A stretch of 64,000 nucleotides of DNA from positions 62,001-126,000 of the forward strand of contig CALHND010000002.1 in NCBI GenBank assembly GCA_938034875.1. Direction: 5' to 3'. Below, in pieces: positions 1 through 7,863 of the stretch; position 1 is the stretch's first letter, and every line of letters starts with the position of its first letter. Below the pieces are notes generated by a model. It worked only from the letters and a program-made list of their open reading frames with translations. It was not told where the DNA came from and did not search any database. Position numbers and translations under genes: made by a program. Origin of the DNA: an uncultured Clostridia bacterium (GTDB lineage Bacteria; Bacillota; Clostridia; Oscillospirales; Acutalibacteraceae).

Positions 1-41
1 GTCAGCACAAGGACGAGAAGTAGAGTTGCGATTTTTTTCAT
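1..41 (-). CDS. N-terminus of an exported protein, cut by the window edge
   Basis: Only the first 13 codons are inside the window. They read MKKIATLLLVLVL, a lysine-charged start followed by a hydrophobic run, which is the beginning of a signal peptide or lipoprotein leader. A strong GGAGG sits at 51-55 on the minus strand, 9 bases before the ATG, so the start is well supported. The rest of the gene and its function lie outside the window. Confidence 0.75.
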   Translation of the reverse strand, partial: MKKIATLLLVLVL

Positions 42-155
42 TTTTTGTTTCCTCCAAAAATAAATATCGTGCAACCGAAGCTGCACAAAGAATAGAATAA
101 CACCGATTGTCGCCAAATTAAATTTTAACGAAATTTGTTTGATAATAGTATTATA

Positions 156-184
156 GCACATCTGGAAAAAAAAGTAAAGTTATT
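156..184 (-). promoter_or_regulatory. Promoter of the edge gene
   Basis: Reading the minus strand there is TTTACT, 17 bases, then TATAAT within the stretch TGTGCTATAAT. It lies about 110 bases upstream of the start at 41. A similar but poorer copy of the same word (TTATAGCACAT on the plus strand) occurs around 270-300 with 19-base spacing. The rest of 42-424 is AT-rich DNA in which I see no gene. Confidence 0.5.
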
Positions 185-424
185 AAAAGTGGCTCACTTC
201 ATAATATAAAATTTAAAATGTGGTACTGTAATCTTTTCTACCCGCTGTGTTGGATACAGTTATACTTTTAAGTTATAGCACATTTTATGTAAAAAAAGTA
301 AAAGAGTACCCCGCGGTTTTTGTTGTTCTCTTTTTGTGTACAATGAACTTTTTAATTACCGCACTTATTCTATATCCGTAGCATAACCCTATATTGCACT
401 TAAAGCAAACAGAAAAGCAAACAG

Positions 425-566
425 AAGTGTTATAATCCCTTCGGTTGAAGCATTGCCAAGTTCTTTACTATGAAAAGAAAGTTGACAAGTAATCCATCTT
501 GTCACCGCTTTAAAACACATAAACAGGGGCTTGTACGGTCTAATCAACCGTTTAAGCCCCTTTTTT
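425..566 (+). ncRNA. Structured non-coding element, copy 1, ending in a terminator
   Basis: About 145 bases here align by eye with 1874-2019. Shared blocks include CCAAGTTCT at 450-460 and the TACGGT hairpin near the end. The 3' end is a two-tier hairpin (AGGGGCTT 525-532 with AAGCCCCT 554-561; ACGGT 535-539 with ACCGT 547-551) followed by a T run, i.e. an intrinsic terminator on the plus strand. No open reading frame precedes it, so a short structured transcript is the simplest reading. TATAAT near 431 could be its -10 box, but no good -35 is visible. The family is not one I recognise. Confidence 0.4.
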
Positions 567-775
567 AAGGTGTTTTTGCTATTTCAGCAATCGCAAAATC
601 ATAAGTAATGCTGCCAGAAACTATGTATCGGCAACCGTTCCTTTGTTCCTGCCGCATTGTTGCCTTCAATAAACAAAAGTACAGCTCCAATGTAAAATGC
701 AATATATGCAACCTTATATACGATAAACTGTGCTTTTTTATGTTCAACTTTGAAGATTCGAGTTTATGTATAAGC

Positions 776-1444
776 TTAAATGAAGACGAGGCAGGCAACA
801 ATACCGGTCGCGTTGCAAAGAATGTGCGAAACCGTGCTTATCAGACAGTTGCCTGACTTGCGGAATATTATAGCATAAATCATACTGTCGATGAAGATTG
901 TGGCAACATCGTACAACACAAGTACGGGATTTCCGACTGCGATGTGCCCTGCGGCAAACAAAACGGATGAAACCACCGCACAAATCCAAAACGGGAATTT
1001 TTGCATAGATTTGCCAAGAAAGAAGCCTCGCCACGCAATCTCCTCGCCAAGCGCCGCAATAATTACCTGACCCACAAGCATTGGGATCTTATTAAAGGAC
1101 AGCATAGAATCTGTTCGCCCCATTATATGGGAAGTGAACCCACCGCTGAAAATCAAGTCTCCTACAAAAAGCGTTGCAATGCCAGTCGCAATCGGCAGCA
1201 ATACCAAAGGAAGTACACCGGGCTTTTTTAAATCCGCAAAGAAGGACTTAAACCGTAGTCCGGATTCAACGGGCGACACTTTTTCAACAGCTTCTACGAT
1301 GAAGAAAAATGCGATTCCCACAAGCACGGAGTACCCAGCCACCTGTAATGACGGAACAATCTTTGTCATGGTCATAATAATCATGGCAATTAAGCCGGTA
1401 AATGTAAGAATATGACTCTTGTTAGTATTAGCAGCATGATTCAT
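776..1444 (-). CDS. CPBP (CAAX-type) intramembrane metalloprotease
   Basis: A 222-residue polytopic membrane protein with the three signatures of the CPBP/Abi family: EExxxR as EEIAWR (E134, E135, R139), a second histidine in FAAGH (H167), and HILCN (H207, N211). These residues bind the metal and catalyse intramembrane proteolysis in the family. Several hydrophobic segments flank them. Known members include bacteriocin self-immunity proteins and prenyl-protein proteases; which applies here cannot be told. A GGAGA ribosome binding site lies about 10 bases before the ATG. The gene stands alone between the two copies of the structured element at 425-566 and 1874-2019. Confidence 0.85.
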   Translation of the reverse strand: MNHAANTNKSHILTFTGLIAMIIMTMTKIVPSLQVAGYSVLVGIAFFFIVEAVEKVSPVESGLRFKSFFADLKKPGVLPLVLLPIATGIATLFVGDLIFSGGFTSHIMGRTDSMLSFNKIPMLVGQVIIAALGEEIAWRGFFLGKSMQKFPFWICAVVSSVLFAAGHIAVGNPVLVLYDVATIFIDSMIYAIIFRKSGNCLISTVSHILCNATGIVACLVFI

Positions 1445-1873
1445 GGTTTTATCTTATCTCCTTGTTGATGAATTAGATTTTTTCAGTTGCGTCTATTACC
1501 AAAACAGCCTATTTACCGATTAAATAAACCGCGACGCTCAAAGCACAGTGTACGTGTTCGTGTTCTACTCGATAAACCAGCGTTTATTTATTGGCAAAAA
1601 AGAGGTTCTTCTTTTCTCTTTCACAGGCAACTGGACGCTGACGCTTTGATTCGACAAAATATATTTTTGTCAATTCCCATGTGCCATTGTGGTTTCTGCA
1701 CTATATTACCATTTATGGTATAATTATACACTATAATAATACCACTTTTTTTGTAAAAAGCAAATAAAAAACCCGTATTTTTCGTCAATATTTCGTGAAA
1801 AATCACTTTTTTGCTTTAAAAACACGCATATATATTCACTGCATTATCCATCATTGCCCTAAACGGTAATCAA
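1445..1873. other. Gene-free stretch with palindromic AT-rich sites
   Basis: I see no believable gene here. Notable words are an inverted repeat GACAAAA-TATAT-TTTTGTC near 1653-1672 and the perfect palindrome GTATAATTATAC near 1720-1731, next to ACCATTTATGGT. Such sites could be operators or promoters for the protease gene at 776-1444, whose start is at 1444, but no -35/-10 pair with standard spacing stands out. Confidence 0.35.
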
Positions 1874-2019
1874 AAGTATTAAAATCCTGTCGGATGCAGT
1901 TTTCCCAAGTTCTCTACTCTGTAAAGAAATTTTAAAAGAAATCAACGTTATCATCACTACGAAATGCATAAAAAAAGTGGCTGGTACGGTTTGGCAAGCC
2001 GTTGCTGCCCCTGTTTTTT
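1874..2019 (+). ncRNA. Structured non-coding element, copy 2
   Basis: A diverged copy of the element at 425-566: the blocks AATCC-TCGG, CCAAGTTCT, TACT-TG-AAAGAAA and the final hairpin are kept in the same order. In the final hairpin ACGGT (about 1985-1989) faces GCCGT, and GGC upstream faces GCC downstream, so stem bases differ from copy 1 while pairing is largely kept. A T run follows at 2013-2019. Compensating changes argue for selection on RNA structure. Confidence 0.4.
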
Positions 2020-2135
2020 ACTACTTTTACTGTATTTCGGGTTGTTTTGCCCCTAAAAGAAAAAGCCTCTTTTGTCTTGGTAGACACAAGAGGTTGGTTT
2101 GATGAAAATAAGCAATTAAAAAGATGTACAAAAAA

Positions 2136-2408
2136 TCAGAAAAAACGAGAAACAGTTTCCCACAGCATATTCAGATATGTAAAAATAACTGCAATCAGTT
2201 TACCTATAAATAATGATGGATATATGTTTTTATCTCTATTCTGTATTGTTTGAAGCAACATTGCAGTGATAATAAAAGAAAAAGAAAAAAATACAACTAT
2301 TCCACTTTCAATATTAGACAAGGGCCGCCACACATTAGCTATTATTGCTGTAATAACTAAAATCACAATACCTGCCCATAGGCAAATTCGCTTTGCCTTT
2401 TTTATCAT
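2136..2408 (-). CDS. Small membrane protein of unknown function
   Basis: A 90-residue protein with three predicted hydrophobic segments (roughly residues 8-26, 34-54 and 65-82) and a basic start MIKKAKR. I recognise no family. The purine-rich GGTGGTGG before the ATG is an acceptable ribosome binding site. It stands in a loosely packed region with no operon partner, so nothing can be inferred about its role. It could be a spurious reading frame, but the membrane topology and start signal favour a real gene. Confidence 0.5.
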   Translation of the reverse strand: MIKKAKRICLWAGIVILVITAIIANVWRPLSNIESGIVVFFSFSFIITAMLLQTIQNRDKNIYPSLFIGKLIAVIFTYLNMLWETVSRFF

Positions 2409-2469
2409 GCTATACCACCACCTTTTTAAAATTATATATTAAAAAATTGATTTTAACAACGGAAATATG

Positions 2470-2511
2470 AAAAGGATTAGCGACAAAATCGACAATCCTT
2501 TTTGTGTAAGA
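2470..2511 (-). terminator. Intrinsic terminator behind the 87-residue gene
   Basis: AAAAGGATT pairs with AATCCTTTT around an inner GCGA/TCG stem. A/T tails on both sides make it usable in both directions; it lies just downstream of the minus-strand gene at 2566-2829. Confidence 0.6.
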
Positions 2512-2565
2512 ACAACTAAAAGTAGCGTAAGTGGGGGTAAAAACGGCTAAAAGTACTAATGAATT

Positions 2566-2829
2566 TCATCCAATCCCCATAAATTTTTTGGCAACAAGAA
2601 CGCCGTTATAAAATAGGCGCATATTTAAGAATCCCATCTTTGCTTCCACTATGATTTTGCCATCGAAAGAGTCGATTTCCCCTTTTAAGCAAAATCGCGT
2701 TGCTACCAAGCCCAAGTATTGATCTACAACCTGTCCATTAATTACAAGCGAACAAGCATTTAAAGAGTTGAAGATTTGGACTAAATTTCCACCTTCCTTG
2801 TACTCTATTCTTACGTTACCTAAATCCAT
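2566..2829 (-). CDS. Small soluble protein of unknown function
   Basis: Reads 87 residues from MDLGNVRIEY. The longer frame starting 15 bases upstream is rejected because its first codons are themselves the GGAGG (2838-2842); that GGAGG is 8 bases from the ATG at 2829, which fixes the start. The sequence looks like one compact beta-rich domain (alternating stretches such as GKIIVEAKMGF and MRLFYNGVLVAKK) with no signal peptide or membrane segment. No family is recognised. It is monocistronic and followed by an intrinsic terminator. Confidence 0.6.
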   Translation of the reverse strand: MDLGNVRIEYKEGGNLVQIFNSLNACSLVINGQVVDQYLGLVATRFCLKGEIDSFDGKIIVEAKMGFLNMRLFYNGVLVAKKFMGIG

Positions 2830-2898
2830 CTTGTTTTCCTCCACAAGAATTGTTTTTCACGTTTTAATTATATCACAAATGCGGTTTATTTGCAAATA

Positions 2899-3031
2899 AG
2901 TGATAAGTGATGCGGCTACGCAGTGATAGGTGATGCGATGCGTTCCGCTCACGCGCCGAAGGCGTGCATCACAGACGAAGTCTGCATCACGCACGCAGTG
3001 CGCATCTCGTTCCGCAAGGAACGCATCACGC
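2899..3031. repeat. Cluster of mini-palindromes joined by GCATCAC words
   Basis: Four or five tiny hairpins stand in series, each with its own stem but the same linker: GCGCC-gaa-GGCGT, CAGAC-gaa-GTCTG, CGCAC-gca-GTGCG and GTTCC-gcaa-GGAAC, separated by GCATCAC or GCATCTC. The left end carries the mirrored word GTGATGCG. The stems differ while the linker is kept, so this is a modular repeat, not a simple tandem duplication. It lies immediately downstream of the tRNA-Leu terminator. Confidence 0.7.
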
Positions 3032-3072
3032 AAAGAAACCTGATTTGTCTGGTAGACAAATCAGGTTTCTTT
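3032..3072 (-). terminator. Terminator of tRNA-Leu(UAG)
   Basis: A perfect 18-base inverted repeat (AAAGAAACCTGATTTGTC and its complement, loop of 5) begins 2 bases after the encoded CCA of the tRNA. The T-rich end of the stem on the minus strand fits a terminator. Confidence 0.75.
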
Positions 3073-3074
3073 AT

Positions 3075-3158
3075 TGGTGCGGGTGACAGGAATTGAACCT
3101 GCACGTCGTGGACACTAGATCCTAAGTCTAGCGCGTCTGCCAGTTCCGCCACACCCGC
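3075..3158 (-). tRNA. tRNA-Leu (anticodon UAG)
   Basis: An 84-base class II tRNA. The acceptor arms GCGGGTG/CACCCGC pair fully, the 3' CCA is encoded, the T-arm contains GGTTCAATTCC, and the anticodon loop CTTAGGA gives UAG, reading CUA. The long variable arm (GTGTCCACGACGT region) is as expected for leucine. Confidence 0.93.
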
Positions 3159-3177
3159 ATACTATAAAAAACAACAA

Positions 3178-3203
3178 AGCGCTGAACGGTGAAGTTCAGC
3201 GCT
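3178..3203 (-). terminator. Hairpin between the two tRNA-Leu genes
   Basis: AGCGCTGAAC and its exact complement enclose a 6-base loop. On the minus strand it is followed by TTTGTTGTTTTTT, so it looks like a terminator behind tRNA-Leu(GAG). If it works fully, tRNA-Leu(UAG) would need read-through or its own start; it may instead be a processing hairpin. Confidence 0.6.
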
Positions 3204-3207
3204 GCGC

Positions 3208-3291
3208 TGGTGCGAGCAGTGGGACTTGAACCCACACGTCATAAACACACGCCCCTCAAACGTGCCTGTCTGCCAATTCCAGCATGCTCGC
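3208..3291 (-). tRNA. tRNA-Leu (anticodon GAG)
   Basis: An 84-base class II tRNA with acceptor arms GCGAGCA/TGCTCGC, encoded CCA, T-arm GGTTCAAGTCC and anticodon loop TTGAGGG, giving GAG, which reads CUC and CUU. It is the promoter-proximal member of a two-tRNA leucine cluster. Confidence 0.93.
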
Positions 3292-3322
3292 ATATATAAT
3301 GTCTGCTCAACAGCGCTTGGCT

Positions 3323-3351
3323 ATTATAGCAAATCTTTATATCCATGTCAA
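3323..3351 (-). promoter_or_regulatory. Promoter of the tRNA-Leu pair
   Basis: On the minus strand TTGACA (3351-3346), 17 bases, TATAAT (3328-3323). This is a consensus sigma-A promoter ending about 30 bases before the first tRNA. Confidence 0.85.
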
Positions 3352-3404
3352 GCATTTTTTTGATTTTTATTTTATTAAAAAATAATCATAATCAAGCTTT
3401 ATAC

Positions 3405-3433
3405 TTGTAATTTTGTCAATAATACTATATAAT
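3405..3433 (+). promoter_or_regulatory. Promoter of the site-2 protease/scpAB run
   Basis: TTGTAA, 17 bases, TATAAT, ending 44 bases before the start at 3478. Confidence 0.65.
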
Positions 3434-3477
3434 TATTTTGAGTTTTTATATGTTTTTTTGAAAAAGAAAGGACCATT

Positions 3478-4233
3478 ATGCTTCAGAATTTATTAAACGG
3501 TAGCATCAACACTGTTGAAACGTTCATAATATCGCTGTTTTCGCTTTTATTTGTTATTTTCTGCACAATGCCGATTCACGAAGCAGCACACGCTTTTACC
3601 GCGTACAAGCTCGGCGACAATATGGCAAAGCGCAGCGGACGCCTGACACTTAACCCTATTGCTCACATTAATTATATGGGAGCATTACTGATTTTATTGT
3701 TTGGCTTTGGATGGGCTGAACCCGTCCCTGTAAATCAATGGAATTTAAAAAAGCCAAAGCGTGACATGGCACTTATTGCTGCGGCTGGGCCAATATCTAA
3801 CATACTTATGGCAATTGTGCTCATGCTGCTGGCAAACACATTTTCTTTTGCCGCCATATCTATATTCGGATACTTAAACCCCGTTTATGAAAATGACACC
3901 GCCATATACTTAACCTCAAGTCCCACCGTTTACCGTGTGGTTATGTATGTTTATTTATTTTTGCACCGAGCTGCAATGATTAATGCTGGCCTTGCCGCAT
4001 TTAATCTAATTCCGCTTCCTCCTCTTGATGGGTCGCGCATACTCGGCGCATTTTTGCCAAACAGCATATACTATAAACTTCAAACCATAGAACGCTATTC
4101 ATTTATAATAGTTTTGGCACTTATAGCAACAGGAGTTTTATCACCCGTTATTAGTTTTTTAGGCGAATATTTATTCCGCACAATAACTTTTATAGCAGCA
4201 CTTCCCTTTAAACTTTTTGGCGCACCAATTTAA
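3478..4233 (+). CDS. Site-2 protease family (M50) membrane metalloprotease
   Basis: A 251-residue membrane protein of the compact M50/YwhC type. The zinc motif HExxH is HEAAH (H34, E35, H38) in the first helix pair, and the second metal ligand lies in NLIPLPPLDGSR (N176, D184, G185). About six hydrophobic segments surround these. The family cleaves peptide bonds inside the membrane; the substrate of this branch is unknown. There is no PDZ domain, unlike RseP. It precedes scpA by 19 bases, an arrangement common in Clostridia, so the genes probably share the promoter at 3405-3433. An AAAGGA lies ahead of the ATG. Confidence 0.9.
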   Translation: MLQNLLNGSINTVETFIISLFSLLFVIFCTMPIHEAAHAFTAYKLGDNMAKRSGRLTLNPIAHINYMGALLILLFGFGWAEPVPVNQWNLKKPKRDMALIAAAGPISNILMAIVLMLLANTFSFAAISIFGYLNPVYENDTAIYLTSSPTVYRVVMYVYLFLHRAAMINAGLAAFNLIPLPPLDGSRILGAFLPNSIYYKLQTIERYSFIIVLALIATGVLSPVISFLGEYLFRTITFIAALPFKLFGAPI

Positions 4234-4252
4234 AACAATTCGGAGTAATCAT

Positions 4253-4969
4253 ATGGACAAGCTGTCGTATAAGCTTGAAGTGTTTGAGGGGCCGCTCGAC
4301 CTGCTCCTTGCACTGATAGCTAAAAATAAACTAAATATTTATGACATCAACATTTCGCATTTGCTCGAACAGTATATGGAGCAAATTGAGCTTATGCGCG
4401 AAAGTAATATGGATGTTGCCAGTGAGTTTCTCGAAATGGCGGCTCGTCTTGTTTACATTAAGACGGTTATGCTGCTGCCAAAGCACGATGAAGGAGATAC
4501 CTTACGCGATGAGCTTTCGGGCGAATTGCTTGAATACTGTGTGTGCAAGCAAATGGCACAGCAACTTTCGACCATGACTGACGGGTTTGGAAGATTTATT
4601 CGCGAGCCAATGAAAATTGAGAGCGATAAAACCTATAAACGCACCCACGAAACGAACGAGCTTATTACGGCTTACCTTGCCGCTGTGGGACGCGGAATGA
4701 GACACATGCCGCCACCCGTTGACAACTTTAAACCGCTAGTAGCAAAAAAGATTGTAGCCGTCTCAACAAAAGTTGTATCAATACTGCGAAATTTACGCAA
4801 AAAATCAAATGTAAAATGGAAAGCGCTTTTTTCACAATCGAAAAGCCGTTCAGAGCTTGTTGCAACATTTTTAGCGGTGCTTGAACTTGTCAAGGCCCGC
4901 CGCGTTACAGTTGACGGCGACGGAGATAAAATGACCGTTAAACTTTTCGGTAAGGAGAATAAAAAATGA
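4253..4969 (+). CDS. scpA: Segregation and condensation protein A
   Basis: A kleisin of 238 residues that bridges the heads of SMC in the chromosome-condensing complex. The N-terminal signature YKLEVFEGPLDLLLALI (near residues 4-20) is diagnostic, and the C-terminal winged-helix part carries RSELVATFLAVLELVK. I chose the ATG at 4253, with CGGAG 7 bases before it, over an in-frame ATG 36 bases upstream that overlaps the preceding gene. The stop overlaps the scpB start by four bases (ATGA), so translation is probably coupled. smc itself is not in the window. Confidence 0.95.
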   Translation: MDKLSYKLEVFEGPLDLLLALIAKNKLNIYDINISHLLEQYMEQIELMRESNMDVASEFLEMAARLVYIKTVMLLPKHDEGDTLRDELSGELLEYCVCKQMAQQLSTMTDGFGRFIREPMKIESDKTYKRTHETNELITAYLAAVGRGMRHMPPPVDNFKPLVAKKIVAVSTKVVSILRNLRKKSNVKWKALFSQSKSRSELVATFLAVLELVKARRVTVDGDGDKMTVKLFGKENKK

Positions 4970-5559
4970 GCGAAAATGCTATAAAGCCGTCAATTGAAGC
5001 ACTTATATTTGCTTCGGGCGAGCCTGTCGGCACCGACCGCATTTGTGAAATACTTGGTATTACCGCCGAGCAGGTTGCGGCGGCTGTAATTGAGCTTAAT
5101 AAGGGATTCGAAAAAAACGACAGCGCACTGAGAATAATAAAGCTAAACGACAGCTATCAGTTTACTACTGAAAGTCGTTTTGCTCCAGAAATACGCAAAA
5201 TGCTTGAAATTCAGCGCAACACTCCCCTTTCGCCTGCCGCATTTGAAGTGTTGGCGGTAGTTGCCTACAATCAACCCGTTACGCGTGCATTCATTGAACA
5301 AGTTCGCGGCGTTGATTGCTCCGGTGTTGTATCATCACTGGTTGAAAAGGGCCTGATTGAAGAACGAGGACGTTTGGAATTGCCGGGCAGACCTCTTATT
5401 TACGGCACGACCGATAGCTTTTTACGCTGTTTTGGAATTGAAAGTCTTGACGATCTTCCCGAACTTCCCAAAAAGACTACAGAAGAGCAAGAACAGCTTA
5501 CGGGTGAGGACGACGGTCAGGTTGAAATAGACGAGATTATAAGCCAACCCCACGAATAA
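4966..5559 (+). CDS. scpB: Segregation and condensation protein B
   Basis: A 197-residue protein made of two winged-helix domains, the usual ScpB form; typical stretches are IEALIFASGEPV at the start and VVAYNQPVTRAFIEQVRGVD in the middle. ScpB dimers bind ScpA and regulate SMC. The C-terminal 30 residues are acidic and low in complexity, as in many relatives. It follows scpA with a four-base overlap. Confidence 0.95.
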   Translation: MSENAIKPSIEALIFASGEPVGTDRICEILGITAEQVAAAVIELNKGFEKNDSALRIIKLNDSYQFTTESRFAPEIRKMLEIQRNTPLSPAAFEVLAVVAYNQPVTRAFIEQVRGVDCSGVVSSLVEKGLIEERGRLELPGRPLIYGTTDSFLRCFGIESLDDLPELPKKTTEEQEQLTGEDDGQVEIDEIISQPHE

Positions 5560-5596
5560 TTTTCATCTAACAAACCTATCGAAAGGGGAAAACTGT

Positions 5597-6232
5597 TTGA
5601 TAGTACTGTACATTTTAGCCGGGCTATTTGTTTTTATTGCTGCTGTGCTTTTCTCCTGCATAAGACTAAGAATTACCTTTGACGGTGAAATTAAAGTAAA
5701 ACTGGGTTTTTGGTTTTTAAGTTACACAGTAAACCCGAGTAAGAAAAAACCGAAAAAGCAAAAAGCAACTACGGAGAAAGCAAAATCCAAAAATCAAAAC
5801 AAGCCGAATAGCATTAAATCAATGATTGAGAACAATGGTATTGTCAATACTGTAGAATATATAGTAGAAACTGCGAAAGAATTTATTGTAAGGCTGAAGG
5901 ACATAGCAGAACATATGCATATTACCAAGCTGTTTTTGGTAATTGGTGTAGGTGACGAGGACGCTGCTGTCGCCGCAATAAAATGCGGTGGAGTAAATGC
6001 AGTGGTATACCCCTTCCTTGGTTTTCTTGCCTGCCATACAAATTTTCCTAAGCACGATATAACAATTCATCCCGTTTACGACGGTGAAAGTTATTTAAAA
6101 TTTGACTGTAAACTGAGGTTGCGTGTTATACACGGAGTTAAGGCGGCTCTTGGAATCCTCAAAAGGCTAATTAAAATAAATTTAAAAAATAAAAGTATAA
6201 ATGCTAATAATACTAATAAGGATGGTGCTTAA
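5597..6232 (+). CDS. DUF2953 family membrane protein (YtfI-like)
   Basis: A 211-residue protein with one N-terminal membrane segment (about residues 2-22), a short beta-rich piece (RLRITFDGEIKVKLGF), a lysine-rich linker, and a conserved C-terminal region beginning near residue 105. Order and sequence match the DUF2953 family. The start is TTG, supported by AAAGGGG eight bases upstream; no ATG alternative fits. It ends 2 bases before gerW, the same pairing as ytfI-ytfJ in Bacillus. Function is unknown, but the family tracks with spore-forming lineages. Confidence 0.8.
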   Translation: MIVLYILAGLFVFIAAVLFSCIRLRITFDGEIKVKLGFWFLSYTVNPSKKKPKKQKATTEKAKSKNQNKPNSIKSMIENNGIVNTVEYIVETAKEFIVRLKDIAEHMHITKLFLVIGVGDEDAAVAAIKCGGVNAVVYPFLGFLACHTNFPKHDITIHPVYDGESYLKFDCKLRLRVIHGVKAALGILKRLIKINLKNKSINANNTNKDGA

Positions 6233-6234
6233 AA

Positions 6235-6621
6235 ATGAGTGATACTGCAATTAAAGGAATCATGGATGTTACAATGGACAAAATTAGAGCTATGGTTGAT
6301 GCTGATACAATTATCGGCAAAGAAATCAAGCTGGACAACGGAATTGTGCTCATTCCTGTTTCCAAAATTTCTTTTGGCTTTGCATCGGGCGGCAGCGACT
6401 TTCCGTCAAAGACCAACAAAGAGCTTTTTGGCGGCGGCGTTGGTGCAGGCGTATCCGTTACACCCACTGCTTTCATCGTTGTAAACGGCAGCGATGTTAG
6501 AATGCTTCAAATTTCTAAAAAGCCTGACTCTACTGACAAGGCTATTGATATGCTTCCGGCTCTGTTTGATAAGATCACTACCCTGTTCAAAAAGGACAAG
6601 GATGAGCAAACAACAGTATAA
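6235..6621 (+). CDS. ytfJ: GerW/YtfJ family sporulation-associated protein
   Basis: A 128-residue protein with the family hallmarks: an N-terminal helix, ADTIIGKEIKLDNGIVLIPVSK, a glycine-rich turn FGGGVGAGVSVTPTAF and IVVNGSDVRMLQI. YtfJ/GerW is a spore protein in Bacillus needed for proper germination response. Members also occur in Clostridia with no known sporulation, so it suggests sporulation ancestry without proving that this organism forms spores. It directly follows its usual partner DUF2953. Confidence 0.88.
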   Translation: MSDTAIKGIMDVTMDKIRAMVDADTIIGKEIKLDNGIVLIPVSKISFGFASGGSDFPSKTNKELFGGGVGAGVSVTPTAFIVVNGSDVRMLQISKKPDSTDKAIDMLPALFDKITTLFKKDKDEQTTV

Positions 6622-6653
6622 GTAGGCGTAACAGAGTAATAATAATGGCCAAG

Positions 6654-6682
6654 CACGCCTGCATATATTTTGTGCGGGCGTG
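6654..6682 (+). terminator. Weak hairpin between gerW and the carboxypeptidase gene
   Basis: CACGCCTGCA pairs with TGCGGGCGTG (one T-G pair) around an 8-9 base AT loop, followed by TATTTAT. The short U tract makes it a weak terminator or a processing site. Confidence 0.45.
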
Positions 6683-6714
6683 TATTTATGGGCGCGTCTC
6701 GAAAGGCGGGTTTC

Positions 6715-7854
6715 ATGATGAAAAGACTAGTTATATTTACTCTTATAATACTACTCTCTTGTATGGGAACAATACCATCACGGGCTGCTGCTGCGCGCGA
6801 AATGCCCGGCATATCAGCACGTTACGCGGCGCTGGTTGAAATGAACACAGGTCAAGTTATTGCCGAAAAGAATGGAAATGACCGCACCAGCATGGCAAGC
6901 ACGACCAAAATCATGACTTCCCTGCTGCTGTGCGAGCTAGCCGACCTTGATGAAGAGATTGTTGCCACCAGGGAAATGGTAACAGTTGAGGGATCGTCGA
7001 TGGGATTGCAGGCGGGTGACCGCGTTCATTACCGTGATTTGCTTTACGGTATGCTGCTGGCAAGCGGAAACGACGCAGCCAACACAACTGCAATATCTAT
7101 TGCCGGATCTGTAGAAAAATTTGCCGAGCTGATGAATAAAAAAGCAAAAGAAATCGGCATGAACGCTACACATTTTGTTACACCATCAGGACTTGACGAT
7201 GAAGAACATTACACAACGGCGTGTGACATGGCAAAATTAGCAGTATATGCTATGAAAAACAAGGACTTTGCCGAGGCGTGTGCAAGCAAAACAGCCACGC
7301 TTGAATACGGCAATCCTCCATACCGTCGAACACTGAGTAATCACAACAAGCTGCTCAGATATTACGATGGTGCAATGGGAATTAAAACCGGATTCACTAA
7401 AAAATCAGGTCGCTGTCTGGTTTCCTGCGCAGTAAGAAACGGCATGGGTGTCATTGCTGTTACGCTAAATGCGCCTAACGACTGGGCAGACCACACAACA
7501 ATGCTCGACTATGGATTTTCACAACTGGAGACACATGAGCTATATACACCGACAGATATTTTCAAGGTTGCTGCAGCCAACACAAACGATAAAATCAATG
7601 TAGCGTTTACCCCTCCGTCAGCCACTCTGCTCCCTGAGCAATTCGACAAAGTAACATTTAAAGTAGAAATGGAACGGTTTGTTTTTGCTCCAATTAAAAA
7701 GGGTTATAAGCTTGGCAGCGTTACATATTACATTGATGGCAACAAAATTGCGACGGCTGACATAACAGCGGCAAACGGTGCAATTGCTTCTCCAGCTGAA
7801 ATTATAAAAAAGGACTACAAATACTGGTTAAAAGTGCTTTTCGGAGCGCGATAA
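6715..7854 (+). CDS. D-alanyl-D-alanine carboxypeptidase (DacF/DacB-like)
   Basis: A 379-residue serine-type carboxypeptidase that trims the terminal D-Ala of peptidoglycan stem peptides outside the membrane. All three active-site motifs are present: SxxK as STTK (S62-K65), SxN as SGN (S117-N119) and KTG (K224-G226). A C-terminal beta-sandwich follows (from about residue 280) and the last residues could act as a weak membrane anchor. The N-terminus is a classic signal peptide ending near SRAAA. I chose the ATG at 6715, preceded by AAAGGCGG, over a TTG 45 bases upstream. It runs into the rluB-type gene after 9 bases. Confidence 0.93.
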   Translation: MMKRLVIFTLIILLSCMGTIPSRAAAAREMPGISARYAALVEMNTGQVIAEKNGNDRTSMASTTKIMTSLLLCELADLDEEIVATREMVTVEGSSMGLQAGDRVHYRDLLYGMLLASGNDAANTTAISIAGSVEKFAELMNKKAKEIGMNATHFVTPSGLDDEEHYTTACDMAKLAVYAMKNKDFAEACASKTATLEYGNPPYRRTLSNHNKLLRYYDGAMGIKTGFTKKSGRCLVSCAVRNGMGVIAVTLNAPNDWADHTTMLDYGFSQLETHELYTPTDIFKVAAANTNDKINVAFTPPSATLLPEQFDKVTFKVEMERFVFAPIKKGYKLGSVTYYIDGNKIATADITAANGAIASPAEIIKKDYKYWLKVLFGAR

Positions 7855-7863
7855 GGAGAAAAA

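Noticed and set aside
1487..1723. 78-codon frame on the plus strand
   Set aside because: Unusual composition, no start signal and overlap with the region holding the possible operators.
1621..1806. 61-codon frame on the minus strand
   Set aside because: It covers AT-rich palindromes that look regulatory, has no ribosome binding site and no family resemblance.
2899..3031. CRISPR-like array of palindromes
   Set aside because: The units are under 30 bases, the supposed spacers are fixed (GCATCAC) while the stems vary, and no cas gene is present. It is the reverse of a CRISPR pattern.
2949..3152. 67-codon frame over tRNA-Leu
   Set aside because: It reads through a tRNA, its terminator and the palindrome array; no ribosome binding site.
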